DNA of 64,000 bases, taken from Desulfovibrio ferrophilus. Lineage in GTDB: Bacteria; Desulfobacterota; Desulfovibrionia; Desulfovibrionales; Desulfovibrionaceae. The DNA lies in NCBI RefSeq assembly GCF_003966735.1, contig NZ_AP017378.1, forward strand, positions 1,039,501 to 1,103,500, read 5' to 3'. The notes beneath the pieces were generated by a model. The model saw only the letters and a list, made by a program, of their open reading frames with translations, was not told the DNA's origin and ran no database searches. This document shows, in pieces, positions 35,258-44,120 of this stretch (its first letter is position 1; every line of letters begins with the position of its first letter). The position numbers were made by a program, and so were the translations under genes.

Positions 35258-36061
35258 TTATTGCAGTGTTTTGATCGGATTTACGAACGGTATGGCAAGC
35301 AACCAGAAGATGGAGTTGTATTTTCTTTCCCGGAAGATATTCAGCCCAATGTTCATGGATTCATGCCCCTCTTCCGGCTGGTCCTTATAAGTCGTGAATA
35401 TCCAATCCCACCAAGGAAAGCTGAAACCGAAATTTCTGTTCATCTCTACCCTGTCCGTTGAATGGTGAACCCGGTGCATGTCTGGCGTTACAAGGAACAG
35501 GCGAAGAAGCCTATCCACAGGGAACAGCAAGAATATGTTTGCATGATTGAACATCGCGGCACTGTTAAGGATGATCTCAAAAGCCAAAACCGCTTCTGGC
35601 GGTGGGGCGATAAAGACAACCACAGTTAGCTTAAATATCAGAGATAGGAATATTTCCAGTGGATGGAATCGCACTCCTGTCGTGAAATCAAGCGACGTAT
35701 CAGTGTGGTGCATTCGATGCAGTCGCCATAAGAATGCCCATTTGTGAAAGGCTCTATGCTGGAAGTACATGGCGGCATCAAGAAGTACGACACCAAGGAT
35801 CACTTGGAGCCCCCAGGAGATATGCAGTAATGGAAGCAACCCCACGCCTCGTGCTTGGACTGTCGCTGCAAGCAGGGCCGGAAGAATCGGGAAAAGTACA
35901 CGCAGGGTCAGGGATGAGAGAAATACGACCCCGAGATTCTCGGTCCAGCGAATTTTACGATCAGGGTCTTGGGTTCGGCGAGGTGATAGGACCTCCCACA
36001 ATCCTAGAACCATGGCGGTTGCCATGAAAACCATCAGCCTGAGTGATCCTTCATTTTCCAT
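35258..36061 (-). CDS. Sterol desaturase / fatty-acid hydroxylase family protein
   Basis: This 267-residue membrane protein has four to five helices and the di-iron histidine motifs HRAFH, HRMHHT and HRVHHST in the order expected for the family (residues about 105-215). Such enzymes hydroxylate or desaturate lipids using oxygen, which is notable for a putative anaerobe; many bacterial members have unknown substrates. ATG 36061 is preferred; TTG 36082 would add seven residues. Neither start has a good ribosome site. It is the last gene of the region bounded by the 55-base repeats. Confidence 0.83.
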   Translation of the reverse strand: MENEGSLRLMVFMATAMVLGLWEVLSPRRTQDPDRKIRWTENLGVVFLSSLTLRVLFPILPALLAATVQARGVGLLPLLHISWGLQVILGVVLLDAAMYFQHRAFHKWAFLWRLHRMHHTDTSLDFTTGVRFHPLEIFLSLIFKLTVVVFIAPPPEAVLAFEIILNSAAMFNHANIFLLFPVDRLLRLFLVTPDMHRVHHSTDRVEMNRNFGFSFPWWDWIFTTYKDQPEEGHESMNIGLNIFRERKYNSIFWLLAIPFVNPIKTLQ

Positions 36062-36099
36062 GACTATGGGTTTATCTTGCAAAGTGTATTTACATCAAG

Positions 36100-36154
36100 T
36101 CGCAAAGCAAATCCCCTGCCCGCTTGAAAGCGGCCAGGGGATTGATCTTTATGG
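36100..36154 (-). repeat. 55-base direct repeat with hairpin, right copy
   Basis: Same element as 31489-31543 with three substitutions; the stem is intact and the loop is TTGAAA. It lies just downstream of the Fe-S scaffold gene on the minus strand, and so could be that gene's terminator. Confidence 0.75.
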
Positions 36155-36225
36155 CAGGACAAAAACGCTCAACCAAAAGTCTTGCTTCCAATAGCACCCT
36201 GCCTCGGAACAAACCTCTAATGTTC

Positions 36226-36681
36226 TTAGTCGGATATTCTTTTGTGAATGTTTTGCTTGTAGTAGTCCCCCAGGGCCTCGTGCAGGGCATTGGCGGCCAG
36301 CCAGGCGCAATGCTGGTCGTCCTCCGGAAGGCAATCAGGGCCACCCAGGCCTTCGAGGACGGCTTCCCCGGAGATGGCGGCAAGCTCATCGCAGTGCTTG
36401 TTCAGGGCCAGTTCGGCAGCCATGGAGCCACTGATCATGCTGGAGCCGCAGCCATCGGTGAGAAACCCGGCATCGCAGACCCTGTCGTCTTCAATGTATA
36501 AAAACAGTTGGATGGTATCGCCGCAACTGCCGGTCGAAGCGCCCTGGTAATTGGCCAAGGGGGGCTTTCCCCGGTGGGGAGTGTTGCGCCACCGCTCAAA
36601 TCCTTCTTCCCCGAAGGCCTCAATGGTTTCCTGGTTAATCTTGTCTTGTAATTCGTTAACAATTTCATCAAAAGTGGCCAT
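36226..36681 (-). CDS. IscU/NifU-like Fe-S cluster scaffold
   Basis: This 151-residue protein has three conserved Cys regions of the scaffold family: GSCGD, DGCGSSM and the late HCAWLAANAL, plus an extra Cys in GGPDCLPEDD. It should hold a nascent [2Fe-2S] or [4Fe-4S] cluster. No IscS partner is adjacent; it stands alone. ATG 36681 follows GGACGGA; ATG 36693 is an in-frame alternative. The family is clear, but whether it is the main scaffold or a specialised one is not. Confidence 0.85.
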   Translation of the reverse strand: MATFDEIVNELQDKINQETIEAFGEEGFERWRNTPHRGKPPLANYQGASTGSCGDTIQLFLYIEDDRVCDAGFLTDGCGSSMISGSMAAELALNKHCDELAAISGEAVLEGLGGPDCLPEDDQHCAWLAANALHEALGDYYKQNIHKRISD

Positions 36682-37065
36682 TATTCCGTCCATATGTTTG
36701 TTTCTCGGTGATTGGTTTCATGCTGGTTTCTATCGTCTCGAAACAAGCGCTTTCGGTGCTGCTATCATTCTTTAACTACCCCACGCAATTGGTAGAGGTA
36801 CGACCTCTCTCGCTTTTTAAAATATCCTTGGCATCACTGTTTGGCGCTATTGGTCAATCATCTAATTCAAATCGAGCGATGATCCAGGCCGTCACAAAAT
36901 CCACCCTGTCTGTAGTTCTTTGCGCCACTATGATTCTGGCGGTTCCTGGCATGTTGGAGTAAACCGATGACCGAGCAGGCAGTCGGGCATCGTCTCGAAC
37001 TGCATGAAGCACAGTATTCGAATTTCGCTCAGCCTTTATCGTATTGACATTCTTGGAGAAGAATA
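36682..37065. other. Intergenic region between the Fe-S scaffold and EFR1 genes
   Basis: About 380 bases. A reverse-complementary pair CGATGaCCGA / TCGGgCATCG with an eight-base loop lies at 36966-36993, possibly regulatory for the EFR1 gene. A plus-strand frame of 84 codons (36708-36962) is hydrophobic and without a ribosome site; I do not call it. Confidence 0.45.
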
Positions 37066-37866
37066 ATGAACGTGAAAACCGTCAAGACCATCGTATTTTC
37101 CCCTACTCGGACCACCAAACACCTTGTTGCCGCCGTTGCTGCGGGTTTGGGCGCCGAGTCCGTCAAGGCTTGGGACCTGACCCTGCCGGACGCCAAAGTG
37201 CCGAGCTTTGGCAAAGGTGCGGGCGACGTAGCCGTAATCGGTGTACCCGTCTATGCCGGACGCATCCCCGCCGTAGCTGCCGAACGCCTGCGAGCCATGC
37301 AGGGCTGGGGCTCTCTGGCCGTACTGGTCGTGACCTATGGCAATCGCCATTACGACGATGCACTCATTGAACTGACCGATCTGGCCGAGGAACTGGGATT
37401 CACCCCTGTGGCGGGTGGCGCTTTCGTGGCCGAGCATTCCTTCAGCACGCCGGAGCTTCCAGTGGCCGAAGGACGTCCAGACATGAGCGATACGGACAAG
37501 GCCACTGCCTTTGGTGAACAGGTCGCCACCAAGATTACCGAGTTGCCTTCGGCTGCAGATTGTGCACAGCTCGAAGTGCCCGGCAATCGTCCCTACAAGG
37601 AAGGCTGGAACAAGCCCCCCATGTCGCCGACTCTGGATGAAAGCCTGTGTACGGGCTGCGGTGAATGCGCAAGCGTCTGTCCTACGGGGGCTATCAGCAT
37701 CAACGGGAAAGCCACTACGGACAGCAGTAAATGCATTGTCTGTGCTGCCTGCACCCGCGCTTGTCCAGAACAGGGACGTAGCTTCAAAGGCACCCCTATT
37801 GCAGATCTGAACGTCAAGATTCACGAACTCTTCTCCGAACGTCGCGAACCTGAATTGTTCATCTAA
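37066..37866 (+). CDS. EFR1-family flavodoxin/ferredoxin fusion
   Basis: This 266-residue protein has a flavodoxin-like domain (FSPTRTTKHLVAAVAAGLG as the FMN-phosphate loop; PVYAGRIP; VVTYGNRHYDDAL) and a C-terminal 2[4Fe-4S] ferredoxin domain. The cluster motifs are CTGCGECASVCPTGAI and CIVCAACTRACPEQ (about residues 195-240). It should pass electrons between flavin and clusters in the cytoplasm; partners unknown. GGAG lies seven bases before ATG 37066. Monocistronic, with a terminator pair downstream. Confidence 0.88.
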   Translation: MNVKTVKTIVFSPTRTTKHLVAAVAAGLGAESVKAWDLTLPDAKVPSFGKGAGDVAVIGVPVYAGRIPAVAAERLRAMQGWGSLAVLVVTYGNRHYDDALIELTDLAEELGFTPVAGGAFVAEHSFSTPELPVAEGRPDMSDTDKATAFGEQVATKITELPSAADCAQLEVPGNRPYKEGWNKPPMSPTLDESLCTGCGECASVCPTGAISINGKATTDSSKCIVCAACTRACPEQGRSFKGTPIADLNVKIHELFSERREPELFI

Positions 37867-37910
37867 AGAAAGCATTGCCCCTCTGAAGGAGGGGCGCACG
37901 GATTATAACA

Positions 37911-37957
37911 AAAGCCTCACTCCGGCAATCGCGGTTGCGATACCAGAGTGAGGCTTT
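37911..37957 (+). terminator. Bidirectional terminator between convergent genes
   Basis: AAAGCCTCACTC and GAGTGAGGCTTT are perfect 12-base arms with a 23-base loop that holds a smaller GCAA/TTGC stem. A preceding GCCCCTC-TGAAG-GAGGGGC hairpin (37876-37894) sits closer to the EFR1 stop. Confidence 0.75.
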
Positions 37958-38063
37958 ATGGTTTTTTACATTTTATTTATTCAACAATGAAAGTGGGATG
38001 GACAAAACACTTGAATGTCTGCTTGAAGTGAGCGGAGTCATGAGAAATCCCCTGCTCCATTCA

Positions 38064-41048
38064 TCAGTCCAGCACGGCCAAGGCCGTTTGGGAGCGCGCC
38101 GCCACCCGCTGAATCTGGTCCAGATAGTCCTGCACATTATCCAGATAGAAAGCCAATGAACCGCTGAAATGCTTGCCCACCAGGCCATTGACCAGCATCA
38201 CGCTGATCTCCTTTTCCCGTTGCAGCACATACTGCGAGAGCAAGAAGGTCCGGCGTTCCTCGGGCGACATGTCTCGCATCATGGAAGCCATGACCGATCT
38301 CGCACGGGGTTGGTACATCCACATATACATGAAATCCAGAGCGTTAACGATAACGATTCGTTCCAGCCCCTTTTGTTCGGTGGACAGCGTTTCAATGAAT
38401 GCCTTGGGCATTTCCAGGAGTTCGATCACATCGTCCTGAGGATACATCATCTCCAGTTGGGCATGGGTGTCGAACATTTGCTTGATTTTCTGCTTCAGAT
38501 CACGCCTGCGCAAGGCAATATACTTGCTGCGATCCGCCAGACCTTCGATCACGCCAGCGATGCAGTCCGAAGCGAATTTGGAGATGATGGCCGCCCATTT
38601 TTGCAGGATGGCATCCACACCCACAACGCCGTTGAACAGCAGCAATTGCCCCACCATCCCGTTGAACATGAAGGCCAGAGGGATGGAAAGCATGCTCCGG
38701 AACAGATTGCCGACAATAGCCGAACGCGGCAGGCCGCGCACAATGTTGTGGCCCGAGATGTACAGACCGTTGACAATGGCCATGATGGTATAGAGCAGCA
38801 AAGGGTTGGTGCTGGTATTGATGCCCAACCCCTTGTCCAGCAACTCCATTTTGACCAGCCAATCCAATAGCGGCACGGAAAAACCCGTGAACAACAAAGA
38901 ATCCGAGAGCCGATCCCAGCTGACCAGGTCCTTCCACTTCAGGAGCCGGGAGCGGCGCAAACCGCCACAGCCCAGAACGGACTGGATGATATTGCGAAAG
39001 CCCGTGATGGTGAACCAGATCAGAGCACCGAACCAGGCCAGCAGCCACCAGTCCTTTGTAAAATAGAAGGACGCCGCAGCCGGGAGCAACCCCAGCAAAA
39101 TCTTGAGGCTGTTCTTCAGTTTGCTGTTTAAATAGCTCCATTGCAGTCGTGGGCGTCCGCCTTTGGTCTGTGTGGGGGACGTTTCCACAGGGGGTTGGTT
39201 TACCTTTCCCCCCAGGGCATGAAGGTTGCCTTTTCCATGGCGAGGCAGGCTGTATCGCCCCTTGAGCCAGCAACGAGAGGTATCTGATGTCAATAGACGC
39301 CCGCCGGGAAGGCGTTGCAGTAAGGCATCCAACCGGGAAGGCGAGGGACGAGGGCTGTAGGTCACCTGCTGCTTGACGCTCAGGAAGAGCGGGAGTGCTT
39401 CGTGCCTTCCGTCTTTGCTCTTGCGGATACAGCGTTGGGCGCGGGGCGGCAGTGTTTCCGCCACCACGATGCCCATCCCGTGGCGCAAGGTGGATTTGCC
39501 CGTGGAATCCGTTCCCGCACGTGAGCGCAGGGGCCTCTTGCGGTACAACCCATAGAAATCATGCAGTTTTTCGCGTAGCTTCAGCAGGCGTTCCCGCTTT
39601 TGCTCTTTTTGCGGTGCCGTGCCGTCCCGCAGGTCGTCCATGACCTTGTTCAAAAAACGTTTGCAGCGGATGGCATTGGCGGAGTTGAGCATCTCTTGCA
39701 GCTTAATTGCCTGCCGGTAAATATCCCCGGAACCGGTAGCGTGAGCTCGAAGATTCAGGGTTTCCAAGTGGGTTACCGCGGCATTGCACTCCGCCAGCAC
39801 GATGGTCATATCAGCAAGATCAAGGCCTTCGGGGTCCAGGGTAATCCAATTGTGAGGATGGATGCTCCCAAGCATTTTGGTCAATGAGGCCGGGGTATGG
39901 CGCAGAAGTTCGGGCACATCTTCATCTTCGGAAGGCACAAAAGGGTTGGGGATGTCCGGGTTTGCCGTCGGGGCCAGCCATGTGGACAGAAGATACTCAG
40001 AGTCCAGCTGGTCGTGAAATTCAGTGCCCATCAGCAACGAGAGATAGTTGGCCAGCTGGTCAACCGATGGTTGACCAGCGCCGAGGAAGCGGGAAAAAGC
40101 GTTGAGATCGATTTCGGGGACGTCAACGCCCTCTTTGCGAGCCATCTCGAAGCGCAGTGTCTTGTTGAATTTGTCCACAAGACGCCACACATATTTCTGT
40201 TGGAAAGTAGAGACTTCCCGACCCTTGCGCATCAGTTCCTGCACCGAGGAGGTTTTCAGGAACCCCATGAAATCTTCGGCTTCCGTCAGGTCCCGAGGCG
40301 TCCAGAGCAGCTTCACATAGCGCCCCATGTGCCGGGCACGTAATTCGACGCAGATGCGCACGGAAAGCCCCATGATTTCAGCCGCATTCAGGACTTCCCA
40401 AGCCACTTTCGTGGGAATGTGATTGTAATAGATCAGGGTCACTTTGCGCAGTCCCTTGATCCATGCATCCATCACCAGATGCGAAGGTGTCTTGCGTCCC
40501 TTGCTATAGGCATCGTGCACGTGGTCATCAAAAGCCAGCTGCTTCCGGTCCTCGTGCATCTCAAGCAGGTGGTATTTCTCCAACTGGTCACGAATCATGC
40601 GGGGCTTGCCCGAAACACAGAGCCGGAAGTCGTGGGCAAGCTGCAACTGCTTGAGATCATTTCCCTTGGAACGCACAAGCTCTTTCATGATCTGAAGCAG
40701 AACTCGTGACGTATTGTAGCGCATGGCGCTTTGAGGCGCGGTCAGAATTTCGTCACGCAGGGTTCGCAGTGCTGCCAGTCGTTCAACGGCCTCACCCGAC
40801 TCCAGAGAACCGAGAAGGTTGACGACCGAGTAAGCGATGCGCAGGCCAAAGGTGGTGGCCATTTCCTTGATACCATTGGGATGGAGATACGGCGCCAGGA
40901 GTTTTTTCCAGCCTGCGTAGCCTCCACGTTCCAGCACATCGTTTACGATGCGCAAAAGCTCATAGTCTTGCCTATCGAAAAGCAGGCGGCGCTCCCAGAT
41001 ATTCTGGGGAGCGACATCGTCCAGATTCATTTCACTCTTGGAATTCAT
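38064..41048 (-). CDS. Large membrane protein of unknown function (994 residues)
   Basis: A soluble, charged N-terminal two-thirds (about residues 1-640) is followed by a hydrophobic region with four to six membrane segments (about 645-830) and a cytoplasmic helical tail. No Walker, protease or kinase motif is visible. The stretch VTLIYYNHIPTKVAWEVL...GLSVRICVELRARH (about 200-245) recalls a barrel or PHP-like core but lacks the metal ligands. A low-complexity basic stretch near 520-640 (RKRPLRSRAG, KSKDGRH, GGRPRLQ) may be a linker. The codon use is native. I do not recognise the family; no operon partner. Confidence 0.8.
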   Translation of the reverse strand: MNSKSEMNLDDVAPQNIWERRLLFDRQDYELLRIVNDVLERGGYAGWKKLLAPYLHPNGIKEMATTFGLRIAYSVVNLLGSLESGEAVERLAALRTLRDEILTAPQSAMRYNTSRVLLQIMKELVRSKGNDLKQLQLAHDFRLCVSGKPRMIRDQLEKYHLLEMHEDRKQLAFDDHVHDAYSKGRKTPSHLVMDAWIKGLRKVTLIYYNHIPTKVAWEVLNAAEIMGLSVRICVELRARHMGRYVKLLWTPRDLTEAEDFMGFLKTSSVQELMRKGREVSTFQQKYVWRLVDKFNKTLRFEMARKEGVDVPEIDLNAFSRFLGAGQPSVDQLANYLSLLMGTEFHDQLDSEYLLSTWLAPTANPDIPNPFVPSEDEDVPELLRHTPASLTKMLGSIHPHNWITLDPEGLDLADMTIVLAECNAAVTHLETLNLRAHATGSGDIYRQAIKLQEMLNSANAIRCKRFLNKVMDDLRDGTAPQKEQKRERLLKLREKLHDFYGLYRKRPLRSRAGTDSTGKSTLRHGMGIVVAETLPPRAQRCIRKSKDGRHEALPLFLSVKQQVTYSPRPSPSRLDALLQRLPGGRLLTSDTSRCWLKGRYSLPRHGKGNLHALGGKVNQPPVETSPTQTKGGRPRLQWSYLNSKLKNSLKILLGLLPAAASFYFTKDWWLLAWFGALIWFTITGFRNIIQSVLGCGGLRRSRLLKWKDLVSWDRLSDSLLFTGFSVPLLDWLVKMELLDKGLGINTSTNPLLLYTIMAIVNGLYISGHNIVRGLPRSAIVGNLFRSMLSIPLAFMFNGMVGQLLLFNGVVGVDAILQKWAAIISKFASDCIAGVIEGLADRSKYIALRRRDLKQKIKQMFDTHAQLEMMYPQDDVIELLEMPKAFIETLSTEQKGLERIVIVNALDFMYMWMYQPRARSVMASMMRDMSPEERRTFLLSQYVLQREKEISVMLVNGLVGKHFSGSLAFYLDNVQDYLDQIQRVAARSQTALAVLD

Positions 41049-41342
41049 ACTATTATCTCACTGTGGCTTCATTGTAATATTCATGAGAATAATTTCACGA
41101 GGATTCAAGGGAGTAAAGATAAAAACAAAATATTCCGTATTTTTTTTTCGAATAATCAGATATTTTGATCAAAATATAGCACACGTCGTCATAAACGAAA
41201 ATGCTTTGCATCATGCAGGGAGGAATTCATCCCCCCTGGTGGCTCTTGCGGCTGAGGTGCAACGAACACGGGTCAAAGCTCAAGCCCTGTTGACCCCTCA
41301 GGGCAATTCCACTATTTGATGCTGTTGCAGGAGAATCACTAT

Positions 41343-42662
41343 ATGCGCGACTCAAAGACAATTACCCAAAGCAGGGGCCGGAATATTCCCATCGAAGATC
41401 TTCAGAGCTTTGTGGGCGATTTCCCGGCGCTTCTCTGGCGTATTGAAATCGCCAAGTCGCGTATCGAATTCCTCAACGACTACCCTCTCGCACCTCTGGG
41501 TGAGGACGCCCGCCTTTTTTTGAAGAACAAGAATTTTCGCAAGCAACTCCTGCTGCCTGAAGATGCTCATCTGCTGGACGCCTTCATGGATGCCGTGAAG
41601 GAAGGTCGCACCATGGCCACTGTTTTCCGTGTCCATGCCCCGTCCGGCGGCGTGATGTGGCTCAAGCTTACTGGTGCGGTCAACACCTCCGACCCTCGCT
41701 ATTATTATGGCTATTGCCTGGACATCAGCGATACCGTTGAGGTGATTCAGGGTATTCAGCAAAGCGACAACAAGGCGCGGCTGCGCATCGATAATGTCCC
41801 CACTCCCGTGATGCTGGTGGACTTCAAGACACGCCGGCTGAAACAGGCTAATGCCGCTGCTCGCGACCAGTTCGGTTTGCCCCGCTCCATGGGGGGCAAG
41901 CGCCCCGAGTTTGCAAGCCTGTACCCGTCCTCCGTGACCAAGGCCGTTGATCGTATCCTGGATGATTTGCCCTTTGAGCACTCCTGGAGCGGTAGGCTGG
42001 AGTTCAAAAACGTGCAAGGCGACACCTTTATGGCCGACAGCACCCTGCGCTATGTGGGCTGGAAACAACGGGCATTGGTCAGGATCTCCATCATTCCCGT
42101 CGAACAGAAACAGCAGCACAGGGCCGAACCCTCCGCCATATCCCAGTGTGGGCCCGGAGATATGGATTGTCTGTCCAAGGAGTTGCTGAAAGACGCTCCT
42201 GATCTGTCCACCATGTTGGATCGACTGATGGATCATCCACTTATTCAGGAAAATTGCGACGCCATAATGCTCTCCGACATTCATATTCGTAAGAACAAGG
42301 TCATTGTTTACGGTGCGGGTGAGGTGCTGGAAGGTATGACAACAGGAGAGGAATTCTCCTACAAAGGCACTGTGGCCGAGGATATCGTGCGTTTTGGGCT
42401 GGACCATCTTGTGGTCGATGACACCATGGACAGCATCAAACCCATCGACTGGGCCTTGTTCATCCCTCGGGGCATTCGCTCGTATTTTGCCAAGCCTTTT
42501 TATGAACGCAAGGTGCTTCGCACGGTGGTCATTCTTTGTTCCACCGAGCCGAACCGGTTCACTGGGCTTGGATCTGAAGCCTTTGAATCCATCCTGGGCA
42601 CCCTGAATTCCGCCACGCGCACCTGGCGTCGCAATACCCGTACGCGCTCTTCAAGCTCGTAG
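41343..42662 (+). CDS. PAS-domain sensor protein without output domain
   Basis: This 439-residue cytosolic protein has two PAS-like regions: about 20-135 (FPALLWRIEIAKSRIEFLND... YGYCLDISDT) and about 145-255 (RLRIDNVPTPVMLVDFKTRRLKQANAAARDQFG). A C-terminal GAF-like part follows (about 285-430, ending in a basic Ser/Arg tail). No kinase, GGDEF, HD-GYP or DNA-binding domain is seen, so it probably acts by binding a partner. ATG 41343 has AGGAG about ten bases upstream. Divergent from the 994-residue membrane protein across 294 AT-rich bases that hold both promoters. Confidence 0.68.
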   Translation: MRDSKTITQSRGRNIPIEDLQSFVGDFPALLWRIEIAKSRIEFLNDYPLAPLGEDARLFLKNKNFRKQLLLPEDAHLLDAFMDAVKEGRTMATVFRVHAPSGGVMWLKLTGAVNTSDPRYYYGYCLDISDTVEVIQGIQQSDNKARLRIDNVPTPVMLVDFKTRRLKQANAAARDQFGLPRSMGGKRPEFASLYPSSVTKAVDRILDDLPFEHSWSGRLEFKNVQGDTFMADSTLRYVGWKQRALVRISIIPVEQKQQHRAEPSAISQCGPGDMDCLSKELLKDAPDLSTMLDRLMDHPLIQENCDAIMLSDIHIRKNKVIVYGAGEVLEGMTTGEEFSYKGTVAEDIVRFGLDHLVVDDTMDSIKPIDWALFIPRGIRSYFAKPFYERKVLRTVVILCSTEPNRFTGLGSEAFESILGTLNSATRTWRRNTRTRSSSS

Positions 42663-42854
42663 CCCTCTCTGTCCAGCTTCTTCTTTCAAACCCACAGACT
42701 CTGATCATTTTTGATGATCAGGTTGTTGGAATCGTGTCGCCATTTTTGTCTATAGCTGACGCATGATTCTCTCTGTTTCCTCTTCCTTGCATTCTCTTTT
42801 TTTCCTCGCGACCAAGTAATAGCCTTGCTTCCTTCGCTTTTCACCCTGTGTGGA

Positions 42855-42870
42855 CTGACCAACTAGTCAG
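42855..42870 (+). promoter_or_regulatory. Candidate GntR/FadR operator 1
   Basis: CTGACCAACTAGTCAG is a 16-base near-palindrome (CTGAC / GTCAG arms, with a partly symmetric centre). It lies about 165 bases before the gene for the FadR-type regulator, in keeping with autoregulation. Confidence 0.5.
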
Positions 42871-42885
42871 CGCACTTTTTGTTTG

Positions 42886-42900
42886 ATTGGCTCAACCAAT
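42886..42900 (+). promoter_or_regulatory. Candidate GntR/FadR operator 2
   Basis: ATTGGCTCAACCAAT has five-base arms around CTCAA. It is 15 bases from operator 1, so two regulator dimers could bind side by side. Confidence 0.4.
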
Positions 42901-43032
42901 ACTGGAATCGGTCTAAAAAAACCCCTATTGTGGCCTAAGTTCAGAACAAAATTGAATAGTATTTGTCATTGTGTTCAAACTCTCGCTAATTGGTAACTCC
43001 AATACGTGCTGAAAAAAGCACAGAGGTGTGGG

Positions 43033-43779
43033 ATGAGCAAGAAGGAACAGGCGCTCAAGCAACTTGGTCAGATCATCATGGATCTGGAACTCAAAGCCGG
43101 AGATCGTCTGCCGTCCGAGCGTAAGCTGGCGACGAAGCTGGGTGTGAGCCGCAACACCCTGCACGGCATCCTGCATTCTCTGGAGGCCCGCGGCCTGTTG
43201 AAAATTCGACCAGGAAGCGGCTGCTACCTGCGGGTCCGTATCTCCGGGCTTCAGGATAACCCTCTCGATATCACCCTCAGTCCCGAAAAGGTCGTGGCCG
43301 ATCAGCTGGAGGCTGCTTACATGCTGCTGCCCATGGTCGCCGAACACGCCGCAAGTCATATCGGCGAACGGCAACTGGACGAACTCAAGCGCTGTAGCGT
43401 GGATATTTCACGCAGTATCTTTCAGAAATCTCCTGAACTCGTCTGGAACGAAAGCCTGACCTATTTCCGGCTCATGGCAATGGGTACGGGCAATGATTTC
43501 CTGGTACGCACTGTGGAGCAGATCTGCTCCTGCGACATGGCCGCCTACGACATCTTCTTTACCCTTGAGCGTGAAGAACGCGAGGCCATCTTTGCCGATC
43601 ACATCAAGCTTTTGCACGCCCTGCGGGCCCGCGACGAGGAATGGGCCAAAGCCATCACGGAAAATTTCTTTCTCAGGATGTGCAGTATCCTTGAGGAACG
43701 TGAAAATATCACCATGACGGATGTGGTGTATCGCGCGCTACGAGAGCGGGCTGAGCAAAACGGCGGAGAGGACGCATGA
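43033..43779 (+). CDS. GntR/FadR-family transcription regulator
   Basis: This 248-residue protein has a winged-helix GntR domain (about 8-70; LKAGDRLPSERKLATKLGVSRNTLHGILHSLEARGLLKIRPGSG) and a C-terminal all-helical FCD-type ligand domain with His and Glu residues that could hold a metal or acid ligand. It probably controls the following four genes and itself. Its stop overlaps the next start by four bases (ATGA). The effector is unknown; members often sense organic acids. Confidence 0.85.
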   Translation: MSKKEQALKQLGQIIMDLELKAGDRLPSERKLATKLGVSRNTLHGILHSLEARGLLKIRPGSGCYLRVRISGLQDNPLDITLSPEKVVADQLEAAYMLLPMVAEHAASHIGERQLDELKRCSVDISRSIFQKSPELVWNESLTYFRLMAMGTGNDFLVRTVEQICSCDMAAYDIFFTLEREEREAIFADHIKLLHALRARDEEWAKAITENFFLRMCSILEERENITMTDVVYRALRERAEQNGGEDA

Positions 43780-44054
43780 CGATCCTGACGCGCAGACAGC
43801 TCTTTCGGGGAGCAGTCAAGGCCGGACAGCGCATTGCTGACACGGCCACCGGCAAGGAAACCAATAGTCAGACAGATCAGGTGGACCTGTCTGCGGAGTT
43901 GGAAGCCATTGCCGGGGATTTCCCCCCTGAAATGCTTCAGATGGAAGCAGAGAGGCTGGGGCTGGACCCGGATTCCCCCGACCGCACAAAACTGCTGACC
44001 GCCGTGTATGAAGCCATGGCAGCAGCAGGAGGGCCGAGGGCACCCGGGCAGTAA
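43776..44054 (+). CDS. Small protein with N-terminal twin-Arg motif, operon gene 2
   Basis: This 92-residue protein begins MTILTRRQLFRGAVKAGQ, which has the R-R-x-L-F/x pattern of Tat substrates but no following hydrophobic stretch. It is therefore either a degenerate signal or a Tat-like recognition tail. The rest is acidic, with two short helices (SAELEAIAGDFPPEMLQMEAERLGLDPDS) and no Cys. It starts inside the GntR stop codon, so translation is coupled. It may be a chaperone-like or assembly protein for the following membrane complex; this is inferred from order only. Confidence 0.65.
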   Translation: MTILTRRQLFRGAVKAGQRIADTATGKETNSQTDQVDLSAELEAIAGDFPPEMLQMEAERLGLDPDSPDRTKLLTAVYEAMAAAGGPRAPGQ

Positions 44055-44120
44055 CCGAAGGCCAGGCGCGGGGGGTGAGGCCCCTGCACCCGGCAACCAC
44101 CTTCCGAAGAGGAGGTTTTT

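Larger units (their letters stand above)
42663..43032. other. Intergenic region upstream of the GntR operon
   Basis: About 370 bases, no gene. It holds the perfect stem CTGATCAT-TTTTG-ATGATCAG (42701-42721), possibly ending the PAS gene transcript although no U-tract follows, and two operator-like palindromes listed separately. Confidence 0.5.

Noticed and set aside
36708-36962. 84-codon plus-strand frame, hydrophobic
   Set aside because: Starts at GTG with no ribosome site, lies in a promoter region, and resembles no known protein.
37044-37049. TTGACA just before the EFR1 gene as a -35 box
   Set aside because: Only 17 bases before the ATG, so the matching -10 would fall inside the coding region.
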